A stretch of DNA of 38,158 nucleotides from Woeseiaceae bacterium (GCA_028289545.1 JANQPG010000046.1:1-38158), one strand, 5' to 3'; shown: positions 15,364-23,717, counted from the first letter of the stretch. Translations and numbers: made by a program. The notes: generated from the letters alone by a model not told the origin.

Positions 15364-16257
15364 CTACATGAAAGGCTCGACATCTTCGTTCGACTGCATG
15401 TAGCAGTTCGCCAGCATCCACTTCAGATTGATACCGATCCGATCCGCGTGCGGGACGGTAAACGCGTAGCCGAGTTCCTTACGCTCTTCCCCGGTGTCCT
15501 CGCTGACGTACACAACCAGCGAATCGCGGGCAAACGCGCCGCGGTAGTTGTTGATGGGCCAATCGACGTGCAACAAGCTAATGCCAATCCGCCGGCCTTC
15601 TTTCGATTCGAACCACACCTGCCCGCCGCGATCGTGCAGGCGCAGCCCGTCGTAGCGATCGAAGGGTATGTCGCGCCCGCCACCGACACCCGGGATGTCC
15701 GCATAACACTCGAACTCACGGACTCGGTGCAAAGCGAAGTCACCCGCGTCGATACCGGCCACCGTCAGCCACAGCTGTTGTTCGCTCAAAACCAGCCGCT
15801 CGGGATCCCAGCGGCCGCAACGCGAGGCGGCATCCGCCACGAACTCGGCGGCGCTGCGCCGCCAGACCAGGCGGCAGGCGTCACCGGAGCCGCCAATCCC
15901 GGGATCGACACCGGGTGGATAGTAGCGGCTCGTCAGCACCACCGCGGACTCGTCGTGATCGACGGCCAGCGACCAGACGTATCGTGCGGCAACCTCGTCG
16001 CGTTTGTCGTTCCAGTAGCCCGTCACGCGAAAGCGATGTGACGCGCCTCGGTCGCGGACCACCTCGAGGTGCAGGCGGCGATGCTGCACGTCACGCCCAC
16101 CGCGACGATCGAAGTAACTCTGGTTGCTGTTGTCGTAGCGGCCCGCCAGCATGGCGTCGATGACCTGAAAATCGCGTTCGTACGGCTGGCTGTCCTGCCC
16201 TTGCGCAAATACGCAGGAACTCATCAGAACGATCCCGAGCGCTGCAAGATAACGCAT
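15364..16257 (-). CDS. Exported CpcT/CpeT-fold protein (first copy)
   Basis: A 297-residue protein with a signal peptide (MRYLAALGIVLMSSCVFAQG). The mature N-terminus AMLAGRYDNSNQSYFDRRGG resembles the start of CpcT/CpeT chromophore lyases (LAG-x-x-DN). LVLSEQQLWL and FECYADIPG fit later parts of that fold. In cyanobacteria CpcT/CpeT attach bilins to phycobiliproteins, but no phycobiliprotein or bilin gene is present here, so a lyase role is unlikely and the ligand is unknown. The long C-terminal third (from about residue 190) is outside the usual family length. The ribosome site GGGGGAGGGG precedes ATG 16257. The assignment is moderate. Confidence 0.62.
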   Translation of the reverse strand: MRYLAALGIVLMSSCVFAQGQDSQPYERDFQVIDAMLAGRYDNSNQSYFDRRGGRDVQHRRLHLEVVRDRGASHRFRVTGYWNDKRDEVAARYVWSLAVDHDESAVVLTSRYYPPGVDPGIGGSGDACRLVWRRSAAEFVADAASRCGRWDPERLVLSEQQLWLTVAGIDAGDFALHRVREFECYADIPGVGGGRDIPFDRYDGLRLHDRGGQVWFESKEGRRIGISLLHVDWPINNYRGAFARDSLVVYVSEDTGEERKELGYAFTVPHADRIGINLKWMLANCYMQSNEDVEPFM

Positions 16258-16280
16258 GTCCCCTCCCCCGTTATTGTTGC

Positions 16281-16302
16281 GTTGTTTTTGCGTTGTTTTT
16301 GC
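16281..16302 (+). repeat. Two tandem 11-bp units in a T-rich spacer
   Basis: GTTGTTTTTGC is repeated twice head to tail, with a partial third copy on each side, in the short gap between two minus-strand genes. On the minus strand it reads as A-rich GCAAAAACAAC repeats just before the ribosome site of the CpcT/CpeT-like gene. This may be a translation-enhancing leader or simple slippage. Confidence 0.55.
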
Positions 16303-16324
16303 GTTAACGACTTGTCCGCGGGTT

Positions 16325-16945
16325 TCAGTCCGCTGCGGGAATCTTCGCCTGCAGTTCTTCGATTAACATGCCCACGTAGTAGTCGCTGCTCAAACCCTTG
16401 GCTTCGGCGAGATACGCGGCAAGATCGGCCGCGGAGATGTCAACGCCGCAGGCAGCAAAATCGCCTCGCAGATAGTGTCGCGGCAGCGATACGAGTGCCG
16501 CCAGACGGCGATAGTGCGCCGCCTTTTGCCACAAGGTCAGCGCCCGGCAGGTGTCCTGCTCGATCGTTACGCCAATCAGATGCAGGTACCCAATGACAAA
16601 CAACGACTGTGGATACTCCGCCTCCAGTGCCGCCAAACGGTACGGCATGGCTTCATCGCCACGTCCGGAGTACCCGTAGGCGCGCCCAAGCTGATAGTTG
16701 AGGCGCGGGTTGCCGGGCTCCTTCCTTACAGCCTCGGTACACGCTGCAATGGCTGCATCGGTGTCCATCTCTGCCCGGGTGACGGGCGGACCCACGTGCC
16801 CCGGATCGAGACCGTGCGCCGCGAGCCGGTCGCACTCGGTCACTTCCTGTGACCAGCGGCTGTAATCGTAGTCGGCAAATTCGACGGCGTGCGCGCTCGA
16901 AAAACAGGCCGCAGCGAGAAACAGAACTACCGGGGATTTACGCAT
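16325..16945 (-). CDS. Exported Sel1/TPR-repeat protein
   Basis: A 206-residue secreted or periplasmic protein. ATG 16945 gives a clean signal peptide (MRKSPVVLFLAAACFSSAHA, cleavage before VE); GTG 16954 adds three residues. After a Cys-containing N-terminal stretch, residues around 65-150 form helical repeats. RLNYQLGRAYGYSGRGDEAM is TPR-like, and SLFVIGYLHLIGVTIEQDTC-RALTLWQKAA is Sel1-like. Such repeats mediate protein contacts. It lies 67 bases upstream of the CpcT/CpeT-like gene on the same strand and may share its mRNA. No enzyme motif is visible and the partner is unknown. Confidence 0.72.
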   Translation of the reverse strand: MRKSPVVLFLAAACFSSAHAVEFADYDYSRWSQEVTECDRLAAHGLDPGHVGPPVTRAEMDTDAAIAACTEAVRKEPGNPRLNYQLGRAYGYSGRGDEAMPYRLAALEAEYPQSLFVIGYLHLIGVTIEQDTCRALTLWQKAAHYRRLAALVSLPRHYLRGDFAACGVDISAADLAAYLAEAKGLSSDYYVGMLIEELQAKIPAAD

Positions 16946-17041
16946 GGAAAACACTCGGGACCATCGACTGGCCGAGTGTACCGTAGCTCGAGATCCGGTG
17001 ATATCGCGGCGCTCACTCGTGACCGCCGACCGCGACCGCGA

Positions 17042-17998
17042 CTAAAACGTACTCGCTTCGAGTTTCAGAAGCGCCGGCACGTCGCTCGGCTTGTAGAGGT
17101 CGATTTGCGACAGCGCCACCGGCTCGTTCGGCTCCGCGGTAATCACAAGCGTGTCCTTACCCTTGAGGAACTCGACGTAAGGATCGAGGACGTATTCATC
17201 GAACTCGATACCGTTCTCAACACCGTACTGTTTGAACGCATCGACCTGCGCCGTCAGCACCTGTTCGGCATTGAGCCCTTTACGCTCGCAGTTTTCCCGG
17301 ATCCGCCGGTTCAGCGAACGGTCGGTGTACTCGAGTCGAAAGCGGCTCATGCGCGGTTTGTAGGTGCCGCTCATCGCCTGACCGGGTGAGAAGCTACCCG
17401 CCAGTTCAACGGTCGCCACGGCGTCCCACATATCGTCGATGTGCGTGTCAAAGTCGACCAGCAAACCCGACGTCACGCGCTGCACGCTGAAGCGCATCGA
17501 AAACACCTGCTCGGAGTAGCCCAGATCGGACAGCATGGCGGGCGTCAGGCCGTACTGCCCCGCGCAGGTCTTCTGCGGATCGTCCGGCATCTCCCGGCCA
17601 CTCGCTTCCTCAAGCACTGCGTAGGCCTTGCGGAAATAGTCGGCATCCGCTGGAACGCGGGCATTCTCGAGAATGAACCCGAAGTAGTCAGGCACGTTCC
17701 GGCTTTTGAAGCTCAGGAAATCGGAGATTTCGAGCAGCGCAAAAAAACCGCCGGTGTCGATACCGGCCCGATCGATGGTCAGCGGATCACGAAAATCGTT
17801 GAAATCGATCTTGATGTTCTCGACGGTCAGCTCCCCACCGAAACTGGAGCGTACGCCCGAGTATTCGATCTTGGCGAACGGCGACGCCATCATAATGAGC
17901 GAGTCCATACTCTCCGATACCTTGGAGTGCAGGTGCCATTTGGCGCCGCCATAGGCCAGACCCGCGGCCAGCACCCCCAGAATCAGCAATTTTTTCAT
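17042..17998 (-). CDS. Hypothetical envelope protein, single N-terminal membrane anchor
   Basis: A 318-residue protein I do not recognise with certainty. It starts MKKLLILGVLAAGLAYGGAK, an N-terminal membrane anchor or signal peptide. Beta-rich periplasmic sequence follows: IEYSGVRSSFGGELTVENIKI and LTIDRAGIDTGGFFALLEISD resemble AsmA/DUF945-type proteins in style. One Cys at about 138 (DPQKTCAGQYG) and another near 241 (RENCERKG) could form a disulfide. Its neighbours on the same strand are a small membrane protein upstream, separated by hairpins, and the Sel1 gene 96 bases downstream. There is no clear link to catabolism; an envelope housekeeping role is equally possible. Confidence 0.7.
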   Translation of the reverse strand: MKKLLILGVLAAGLAYGGAKWHLHSKVSESMDSLIMMASPFAKIEYSGVRSSFGGELTVENIKIDFNDFRDPLTIDRAGIDTGGFFALLEISDFLSFKSRNVPDYFGFILENARVPADADYFRKAYAVLEEASGREMPDDPQKTCAGQYGLTPAMLSDLGYSEQVFSMRFSVQRVTSGLLVDFDTHIDDMWDAVATVELAGSFSPGQAMSGTYKPRMSRFRLEYTDRSLNRRIRENCERKGLNAEQVLTAQVDAFKQYGVENGIEFDEYVLDPYVEFLKGKDTLVITAEPNEPVALSQIDLYKPSDVPALLKLEASTF

Positions 17999-18077
17999 GA
18001 CCAGGCTCTCGGAGAATGTCGAACGGGACGAGAGTAGTCACAGCGCGCATCTTGGACGTGTAGTGGGATCACAGAAA

Positions 18078-18101
18078 CGGCGACGTTAGTGCCCGTCGCC
18101 G
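18078..18101 (-). terminator. Probable minus-strand terminator hairpin
   Basis: Perfect 8-bp arms CGGCGACG (18078-18085) and CGTCGCCG (18094-18101) around an 8-base loop. In the minus direction the stem is followed by TTTCTG, a short T run. It lies between the small membrane protein gene and the envelope protein gene, both on the minus strand. Confidence 0.5.
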
Positions 18102-18124
18102 CAAACTTTGATGAACAGTGTGAA

Positions 18125-18146
18125 GCCGGTCACATAAGTGACCGGC
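18125..18146. other. Perfect 9-bp stem hairpin
   Basis: GCCGGTCAC (18125-18133), loop ATAA, GTGACCGGC (18138-18146). It begins 18 bases after the stop of the minus-strand membrane protein gene. There is no T run on either side, so it may stabilise the mRNA 3' end or be a protein site. It stands in tandem with the terminator-like hairpin at 18078-18101. Confidence 0.5.
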
Positions 18147-18163
18147 GGAGACCGGGAACCCGT

Positions 18164-18508
18164 TCAGTCGGCGTTGCGCTCGGTCGTTGGCCGATTGGCG
18201 TGCGCCACCGGATAGGCATCGGCCACATAGGCGGGCCCTTTCATGATCCAGACGACTATGCAGCCGATCGTGACCGTCAACACGGCCGTTACGAGTGTGG
18301 CGAGAACCGACCATGCGAAGATGTCGATCGACATGACGGCCTTGGCGGGATTCGGCACCTCGGCAAATCGTGCGTAGGCGCGACCGCCAAACGCAATCAG
18401 TGCAGGCAACGACACGGCCGCCAGCAACGCGTATGGCATCGCGCGCAGCAGCCTGAGCTCCAAGCCCGGCGGCTCGACCCGGTTGTGCAGTTTCCGTAAC
18501 CAGCGCAT
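18164..18508 (-). CDS. Small hypothetical membrane protein
   Basis: A 114-residue protein with two clear transmembrane segments: ALLAAVSLPALIAFGGRAYA (about 28-47) and VLATLVTAVLTVTIGCIVVW (about 69-88). The basic N-terminus is MRWLRKLHNRVEPPG. The segment KAVMSIDIFAWSVL between them looks conserved in style, but I cannot assign a family. It is preceded by an AT-rich segment (18527-18543) and followed by two strong hairpins, so it looks like a separate one-gene transcript. The function is unknown. It is kept as a gene because of its coherent hydrophobic pattern, start context and terminator. Confidence 0.65.
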   Translation of the reverse strand: MRWLRKLHNRVEPPGLELRLLRAMPYALLAAVSLPALIAFGGRAYARFAEVPNPAKAVMSIDIFAWSVLATLVTAVLTVTIGCIVVWIMKGPAYVADAYPVAHANRPTTERNAD

Positions 18509-18526
18509 GATCTGGCGGCCCTGAAA

Positions 18527-18543
18527 GAATTATAATGATAGTC
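18527..18543. promoter_or_regulatory. AT-rich promoter-like element in a divergent gap (weak relative of the dyad)
   Basis: GAATTATAATGATAGTC in the gap between the small membrane protein gene (minus) and the flavoprotein gene (plus). It contains a perfect TATAAT on the plus strand (18531-18536). Read on the minus strand, TATCATTATAA resembles the core of the copy at 13812, but the dyad spacing differs by one base. It is therefore not counted among the six. Confidence 0.35.
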
Positions 18544-18734
18544 TGCTCGATTTTGCGCGGCATGTCCCGCACAGTTTTGTAACCGTTTCTATCGCTGCCT
18601 CGACAACTCGTCGACAGTTTATTGATGGTCCATCAACAATCAGTGGCCAGCGCGTGGCCGTTAACCCCCGCAGGCATTGCCTATCGGTTGCGTTGCCGTT
18701 AGGTTGGCCGGAATCGGAACCAAGATATCGCCCA

Positions 18735-20135
18735 TTGAGCATCGAGCGCGTCCAGTCATTATCGAGCGAATTGCACGTCCCGCTGGTGGTGATCGGCGCC
18801 GGCGCCTGCGGCCTGACCGCCGCGCTCGCGGCAGGCGATGCGGGCGCCCTCCCGCTGGTCTTCGAACGCGACCCTCATCCGACGGGCTCGACGGGCATGT
18901 CCTACGGAGCCATCTGCGCCGCCGGCACGCAGCAGCAGCAGGCGGCCGGGGTCGAAGACTCCGCCGACGCGCTCGAAGCGGACATCCTGGCCATTACCGA
19001 CGGCCGCACGGACCCGGCACTGGCGAGGCTCATCGCCCGGGAGTCAGGCCCCGCTGTCGAGTGGCTGATCGAGAGCCACAAAGTTGCGCTGACGTTGGAA
19101 ACCAGCTGGACCGGCATGGGACATGCTCAACCGCGACTGCATGCCCCGCCCGACCGTTCCGGGCAAACGCTTATGAACCTGCTGATGGCGGCCGTAGCCA
19201 GCGCCGATATCGATGTGGTCACAGGTGCGCGGGCGAGCAAGCTGTTTGCCGATTCCGACAACCGCGTCCTCGGCGTGGCGGTTACGCGTCCGGACGGGGC
19301 CGTCGAAACGATCGGCTGCGACGCGCTGATACTCGCAAGCTCGGGCTTCGGCGGAAATCGTGAACTGGTTCGACAGCATATGCCGGCCGTCGGGGATGCC
19401 CGCTACTACGGACACGAAGGCAACCAGGGGGACGGTATTCTCTGGGGCCAGGCGCTCGGCGGGGCCCTAGCCGATATGGGCGCGTACCAGGCGCTGGGCT
19501 CACTGGCCGACCCGCAGGCACTGGTCATGCCGCACACCCTTCTGATCGGGGGAGGGATACAGGTCAACAGCAACGGCGAGCGGTTTCAGAACGAACTCGA
19601 GAACATCTCCGGCCAGGCGCTGACCATCCTCGAACAGCCCGGCGGCCACTGCTGGATGGTCTACGATCAACGCCTGCACGATGCCGCACTCGAGCGCTAC
19701 CAGGAGTACCGGGACGCCGACTCGATCAACGCACCCAGGAGCGCCGCGACAATCGCCGGCCTTGCCGAGGTCTGCGGGCTTCCGGCAGCCGCGCTCATCC
19801 ACACGCTCACACGCACGGCGGAGCTTGCAGCGACGGACAAACCCGACAGATTCGGCCGTCTGTTCCTGGAAAAGGAAACCCTCGAGCCGCCGTACTATGC
19901 GGTTCGTGTCACCGGTGCGCTGTTCCACACCCAGGGCGGGCTGGTCGTCGACCGCCGGGCACGCGTCCTCGACACTGGAGGCAAGGCGCTGCCGAACCTG
20001 TTTGCCGGAGGTGGGGCCGCCCGCTCCGTGTCCGGTCCCGCCGAGTGGGGCTATCTTCCCGGCATGGGATTGTGCACCGCCGTGACGCTCGGGCGCATCG
20101 CCGGCAGGGAAGCGGCCAGGCTGGTCGGCACGTGA
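18735..20135 (+). CDS. FAD-dependent oxidoreductase, fumarate reductase/succinate dehydrogenase flavoprotein type
   Basis: A 466-residue flavoprotein of the FAD_binding_2 class, which includes fumarate and urocanate reductases and 3-ketosteroid dehydrogenases. The FAD motif is VVIGAGACGLTAALAAG, then GSTGMSYGAICAAGT, the ribose/phosphate contact block TLMNLLMAAV, and the C-terminal LFAGGGAARSVSGPAEWGY and GMGLCTAVTLGRIAGREAA. TTG 18735 is chosen because it starts close to the Rossmann fold; GTG 18654 is in frame and would add 27 poorly convincing residues. Both lack a strong ribosome site, so the start is uncertain. It overlaps the MmgE/PrpD gene by GTGA, implying coupled synthesis. The likely chemistry is dehydrogenation or reduction of a C-C bond beside a carbonyl. 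The substrate is unknown. Confidence 0.82.
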   Translation: MSIERVQSLSSELHVPLVVIGAGACGLTAALAAGDAGALPLVFERDPHPTGSTGMSYGAICAAGTQQQQAAGVEDSADALEADILAITDGRTDPALARLIARESGPAVEWLIESHKVALTLETSWTGMGHAQPRLHAPPDRSGQTLMNLLMAAVASADIDVVTGARASKLFADSDNRVLGVAVTRPDGAVETIGCDALILASSGFGGNRELVRQHMPAVGDARYYGHEGNQGDGILWGQALGGALADMGAYQALGSLADPQALVMPHTLLIGGGIQVNSNGERFQNELENISGQALTILEQPGGHCWMVYDQRLHDAALERYQEYRDADSINAPRSAATIAGLAEVCGLPAAALIHTLTRTAELAATDKPDRFGRLFLEKETLEPPYYAVRVTGALFHTQGGLVVDRRARVLDTGGKALPNLFAGGGAARSVSGPAEWGYLPGMGLCTAVTLGRIAGREAARLVGT

Positions 20136-21478
20136 ACAGCGTCGACTCACTGCTCGAGTTTGCGGCCGGCACACGCTTCGCGAATCTGCCGGCGCCCGCC
20201 AGGGAAGCGGCCCGGTGTTTTCTGGCCGACGCCGTTGCCGTCGGCATCTCCGGCAGCCGCGAAGCCGATGCGGTAACGCTCCGCGATACGGTTGCAGGCT
20301 GGGGCTCGGGCGACGCCGCGACGGTACTTGGCAGCACGGAACGCCTGCCGACGCCCTCCGCCGCGTACGTCAACAGTTTTCAGGTGCACTGTCAGGAGTT
20401 CGACCCGTTGCACGAAGACGCCACGGTTCACGCAATGGCGGTCCTGACCGGAGCCCTGCTCGCCGTCGCCGAGACGCGCAGGTGCAGCGGCGAGACGGTG
20501 TTGCTGGGTGTTGCGCTGGGTGTCGAGGTTGCGGTTGCGCTCGGGCTCGCTGCGCGTGAGGGCTTGAGGTTCTTTCGGCCGGCCACGGCGGGCGCACTCG
20601 GTACGGCCGTTGCGCTGGCGCGCATCGAGGAGTTGTCGCTCGCGGACGCGCGCAATGTACTTGGATTCACCTATTCGCAGCTTGCCGGCACCATGCAGGC
20701 GCACGTCGAAGGCAGCGTTGCGCTGCCTTTGCAGATTGCCGGGGGCGCGCGTGCGGCTGTGTGTGCGCTCGACCTTGCAAAGCGCGGTTTTGTCGCACCG
20801 CATGACGTGTTGGATGGGCCGTTTGGCTACTTTGAGCTCTACGAGCGCGACGGATCCCTCGAAGACCGGCTCACAACGCTCGGTGACACGTGGCACATCA
20901 CCGAGCTCGCACACAAACCGTTTCCCACGGGACGGGCAGCCCATGCCGTGCTCGACGCGGTAGACCGTCTCGCCAGAGAGCACGGCTTTGGCGTCGCCGA
21001 CGTAGTACGCATCGACGCGACCGTGCCGCCGCTCATCAAGCGCCTCGTCGCACGCCCGGCAACCGACGGCATGTCGGTCAACTACGCCAGGCTATGTCTG
21101 GGCTTTCTGCTCGCGACCCTGCTCCGCGACGGCGATATCGATGCGTCGAGCTTCTCGGAGAGCCGGCGATCGGACCCCGAGCTGTGTGCGTTTAGCCATC
21201 GCGTGCATTTTGTAGAAGATTCGAGCCACGGCACCGACGTGTTGAGTCCCCAGTCGGTCGCGATTACCCTCGAGAGCGGCAGCGTTCTCGAGGAGGACGT
21301 GCCGCACACGCTCGGTTGCCCGCAGAACCCGCTGTCCTCGGAGCAGCGCGAGAAAAAGTACCGCTCCTGCATCAAAGACAGTGGGGTGCCCGGTGATGCG
21401 CTGGCCGCCGCTCTCGAGCGCATCGACAAGCTGGGTTCCGTTGGCGAGTTGCTTCGCCTTTGCGTGCCCGCGGGCTGA
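20132..21478 (+). CDS. MmgE/PrpD family protein
   Basis: A 448-residue member of the family that includes 2-methylcitrate dehydratase, cis-aconitate decarboxylase and iminodisuccinate epimerase. GTG 20132 overlaps the upstream stop. An in-frame ATG at 20045 would place 29 Arg/His-rich shadow residues in front. Seen are the N-terminal helical domain (REAARCFLADAVAVGISGS), the strongly conserved VNSFQVHCQEFDPLHEDATVHA (family pattern NxxxxHxxDfDD), and HKPFPTGRAAHAVLDA in place of the usual KxxPCC/CCxxxH region. Departures from the classic HxxDFDD and C-C-H motifs suggest a substrate unlike methylcitrate. It is paired with an FAD reductase, so a dehydration plus redox step on a dicarboxylate-like molecule is inferred. 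Confidence 0.8.
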   Translation: MNSVDSLLEFAAGTRFANLPAPAREAARCFLADAVAVGISGSREADAVTLRDTVAGWGSGDAATVLGSTERLPTPSAAYVNSFQVHCQEFDPLHEDATVHAMAVLTGALLAVAETRRCSGETVLLGVALGVEVAVALGLAAREGLRFFRPATAGALGTAVALARIEELSLADARNVLGFTYSQLAGTMQAHVEGSVALPLQIAGGARAAVCALDLAKRGFVAPHDVLDGPFGYFELYERDGSLEDRLTTLGDTWHITELAHKPFPTGRAAHAVLDAVDRLAREHGFGVADVVRIDATVPPLIKRLVARPATDGMSVNYARLCLGFLLATLLRDGDIDASSFSESRRSDPELCAFSHRVHFVEDSSHGTDVLSPQSVAITLESGSVLEEDVPHTLGCPQNPLSSEQREKKYRSCIKDSGVPGDALAAALERIDKLGSVGELLRLCVPAG

Positions 21479-21524
21479 TGCGCTACAGAACCTTCAGCGG
21501 CTGATACATCTGCCAGTGAATCTG

Positions 21525-22367
21525 CTAGTGCATCTCCTCGCCGCCGCTGACGTTGATGGCTTCGCCGGTCACGTACACGGCTTCGTCGGAACACAGAAAC
21601 GCGCAGGTCTTGGCGATGTCTTCGGTGAGTCCGGGGCGGCCGAGCGGAATCCGCGAACGCATGGAATCCATGTACTCGTCCATCGTCATGCCGAGCGCAT
21701 CCGAAAAGAAGCTGTTTTGCCAGGCGCCCAATCCCGTAGTGATGTGGTTGGGACAGATTGCATTCGCGGTAATCCCGTGTGAACCGAACTCGATGGCGGA
21801 TACGCGGGTGAGCCCGACCATGCCGTGTTTGGAGGAGCAATACGCGGCGGCATAAGGAAACCCGGACTTCGCAGCCTGACTCGCTATATTGACGATACGG
21901 CCGCCCTGACCACCTTCGATCATGAGCTTCGCCGCATGTTTGGTCGCCAGGAACGCGCCGCGCAGATTGACGCCGAGCACACGGTCCCAATCCTCGGCGG
22001 AGGTCTCGGCGATCGGCGACATCAGGAAGCCGACCCCGGCGTTGTTCACGAGGATATCGAGCCGGCCGTACTCGGCCTTTGCATGCCCGACGGCGGCCTG
22101 CACGCTGGCCTCGTCAAGCACGTCGCAATGCACGGAAGTCGCCGCGCCGCCGCCGTCGACGATCGCCCGGGCCACGCCATCGGCGCTGTCGATATCCGCG
22201 GAACCGCCTTCAGCGGCGGCATTCGCATCCGAGGCGGCGATATCCGTCACGACGACGCGGCAGCCTTCCGCGGCCAGACGACGAGCAATGGCGGCGCCAA
22301 TCCCGGCGTCGCGACCGGCACCGGTCACCAGTGCCACGCGACCGGCCAGTTCGGGATAGCTCGCCAC
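21525..22367 (-). CDS. Short-chain dehydrogenase/reductase (SDR)
   Basis: A 280-residue classical SDR that would oxidise or reduce a hydroxyl/carbonyl with NAD(P). The cofactor motif is VTGAGRDAGIGAAIA, slightly expanded by RDA between the glycines. VDIDSAD and CDVLDEA are adenine-binding acidic turns, LVNNAGVG is the NNAG block, catalytic Ser lies in NIASQAAKSG and the Tyr/Lys pair is AAYCSSKHG. There is an insertion at about 50-65 (AAAEGGSADIDSADG). It ends VTGEAINVSGGEEMH, typical for SDRs. The GTG start 22367 lies two bases from the HapK-like gene stop, so co-transcription is expected. The cytoplasmic substrate is unknown. Confidence 0.86.
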   Translation of the reverse strand: MASYPELAGRVALVTGAGRDAGIGAAIARRLAAEGCRVVVTDIAASDANAAAEGGSADIDSADGVARAIVDGGGAATSVHCDVLDEASVQAAVGHAKAEYGRLDILVNNAGVGFLMSPIAETSAEDWDRVLGVNLRGAFLATKHAAKLMIEGGQGGRIVNIASQAAKSGFPYAAAYCSSKHGMVGLTRVSAIEFGSHGITANAICPNHITTGLGAWQNSFFSDALGMTMDEYMDSMRSRIPLGRPGLTEDIAKTCAFLCSDEAVYVTGEAINVSGGEEMH

Positions 22368-22369
22368 GT

Positions 22370-22681
22370 TCAGTCCACCGAGTCGGTCAGCATGAACACC
22401 GGCGCGTCGGCAAAACCCTGAAACTCACTCGCCACCTTACGCATGGTTTCCGTGGATACGTTTTCGCCGAAGGTCTGCATGTCGTTAACGTCGATGATCT
22501 CCACGTATTCGTACGGCGGCTGATCGTCCTTGCCGAGCAGACCGGTCACTTTGTGCACGGTAAACGCATCCACCGACTCGAGCCCGTTGACCGTCGGCAA
22601 ATCGGTACTGCGAGCCCATCGCTCGTATTCTTCGACGTCGACGCCGGGCTTCAGGTTAAACAGGACAACTATGCGGGTCAT
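22370..22681 (-). CDS. HapK-like dimeric alpha/beta-barrel protein
   Basis: A 103-residue small protein. ATG 22681 with GGGGAG upstream is preferred; the longer reading to 22756 adds 25 residues overlapping the neighbour. IVVLFNLKPGVDVEEYERWA, TDLPTVNGLESVDAFTVHK, YEYVEIIDVNDMQTFG and EFQGFADAPVFMLTDSV match what I recall of the REDY-like/HapK group of ferredoxin-like dimeric barrels. HapK-type proteins occur in prodiginine-type and other biosynthetic or catabolic clusters; the reaction is poorly known. It lies between the SDR gene and the 220-residue membrane protein gene. That mirrors the membrane protein plus DUF1330 order at 9455-10455. Confidence 0.68.
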   Translation of the reverse strand: MTRIVVLFNLKPGVDVEEYERWARSTDLPTVNGLESVDAFTVHKVTGLLGKDDQPPYEYVEIIDVNDMQTFGENVSTETMRKVASEFQGFADAPVFMLTDSVD

Positions 22682-22703
22682 CGCTAACTCCCCAATGAGG
22701 CTT

Positions 22704-23366
22704 TCAGGTGAACGGTTTGGCGATACCGAGCCATGCCGCGGCGAGTACCGCTGCATAGATCGCCAGCACGATCAGATAGACCGGGCCAATAGCCTTCGAG
22801 TACTTCTCGTTCAGTTCGTCAGTGGCGCCGGTGGTCGTAATTTCGACGAACGCTTCCACGGCCGGCTTGAACAGGACGTCGAGCGTCACGCCGAAGACAA
22901 ATATGAAACCGACGAGCAAAACCTTGAGCGCAAGCCAGGTGGCGGCGGCACCCGTCGACAGCAGGTAAATACCCGCCACGAGCACGGCAACCGCCAGCAC
23001 AGCGTTCATCGCAAAATTGAACAGCATGGCTCGCTGCTCGGTTTTACTCTGCGGATTCAAAAAACCCATCCACAACACGGCGAGCCAGACCAGCGCAAAC
23101 ACCCATGCCGCAAGCACAAAACCCGACGGTAGTGAGAGCTGTCCCGAGTGTACGGCAAGGCCGAGCCCCGACGGCACGATCAGCGCCAGCGCGGAGCGCG
23201 GCAGGCGGTCCAGCACCATGCCGAGACCCAGCACGGTAGACCGCGTCTCCACACTCAGTTCCGCGCGCTCGGAAATCTTGGCGGCCAGGAAAACCCCCAC
23301 GTCGGTACCCAACCAGAACACGAACAGCAGCACGTGGAAAAAGACTGCCAGTGAATACCCGTCCAT
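22704..23366 (-). CDS. Small integral membrane protein (second copy of a 220-residue family)
   Basis: A 220-residue protein with about six hydrophobic segments. It opens with LAVFFHVLLFVFWLGTDVGVF, which parallels the opening of 9455-10117, then DRLPRSALALIVPSGLGLAV, which parallels DQIPRICMTMMLPLGLQLAF. The helix-borne His in the first segment is conserved in both. ATG 23366 has GGAGGT upstream. It may bind haem or a quinone, by loose analogy to CopD/DUF2269-like proteins; this is not shown. The gene lies 22 bases before the HapK-like gene and 36 bases after a small hypothetical gene, all in one operon. Confidence 0.72.
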   Translation of the reverse strand: MDGYSLAVFFHVLLFVFWLGTDVGVFLAAKISERAELSVETRSTVLGLGMVLDRLPRSALALIVPSGLGLAVHSGQLSLPSGFVLAAWVFALVWLAVLWMGFLNPQSKTEQRAMLFNFAMNAVLAVAVLVAGIYLLSTGAAATWLALKVLLVGFIFVFGVTLDVLFKPAVEAFVEITTTGATDELNEKYSKAIGPVYLIVLAIYAAVLAAAWLGIAKPFT

Positions 23367-23402
23367 GAGAAAGACCTCCGGTGATGCCGGGCGCGGGCGC
23401 GC

Positions 23403-23690
23403 TCAGCTGTTCTTGATATTACGCCCCGCTTCGATCACCGATTGAATCAGCTCGAAACTCAATGCATCCCAGCTGGCGTCGGTCGCGGCGTCTGCCCGAT
23501 AGTCGTCCAGCTCACCGGCTGACAACACGCCTTTGTCGACGAGCAGGTTTTCCAGCACCATGGCGCGCTCGCGCAGCGCCCAGTGCTCCGTCACCAGCTG
23601 CATGAGCATGGCCAGCAAACGATCGCTCTCCGGGTTCTCGAAGAACGCCGCGCGCCCACCCTTGACGTCCCGCGATACTGCGTCAGTCAT
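23403..23690 (-). CDS. Small hypothetical cytoplasmic protein
   Basis: A 95-residue protein that I do not recognise. It is mostly helical and acidic, with LLAMLMQLVTEHWALRERAM and LENLLVDKGVLSAGELDDYR; the latter is typical of small subunit-like or adaptor proteins (a KGVxSAxELxD segment). There is no signal peptide or membrane segment. It sits 27 bases after the methyltransferase gene and 36 bases before the membrane protein gene on the same strand. The strict operon position and sensible codon use support a real gene. A chaperone or subunit role is only a guess. Confidence 0.65.
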   Translation of the reverse strand: MTDAVSRDVKGGRAAFFENPESDRLLAMLMQLVTEHWALRERAMVLENLLVDKGVLSAGELDDYRADAATDASWDALSFELIQSVIEAGRNIKNS

Positions 23691-23717
23691 CCTGAAGTCT
23701 CCGCAAACGCTGCGCCT

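Noticed and set aside
16281..16302. CRISPR-like or mobile-element repeat
   Set aside because: There are only two full short units with no spacers and no associated genes; slippage is enough to explain it.
18735..20135. 3-ketosteroid delta-1-dehydrogenase
   Set aside because: The flavoprotein class fits, but the characteristic active-site tyrosine segments cannot be placed with confidence and no other steroid-specific gene was recognised.
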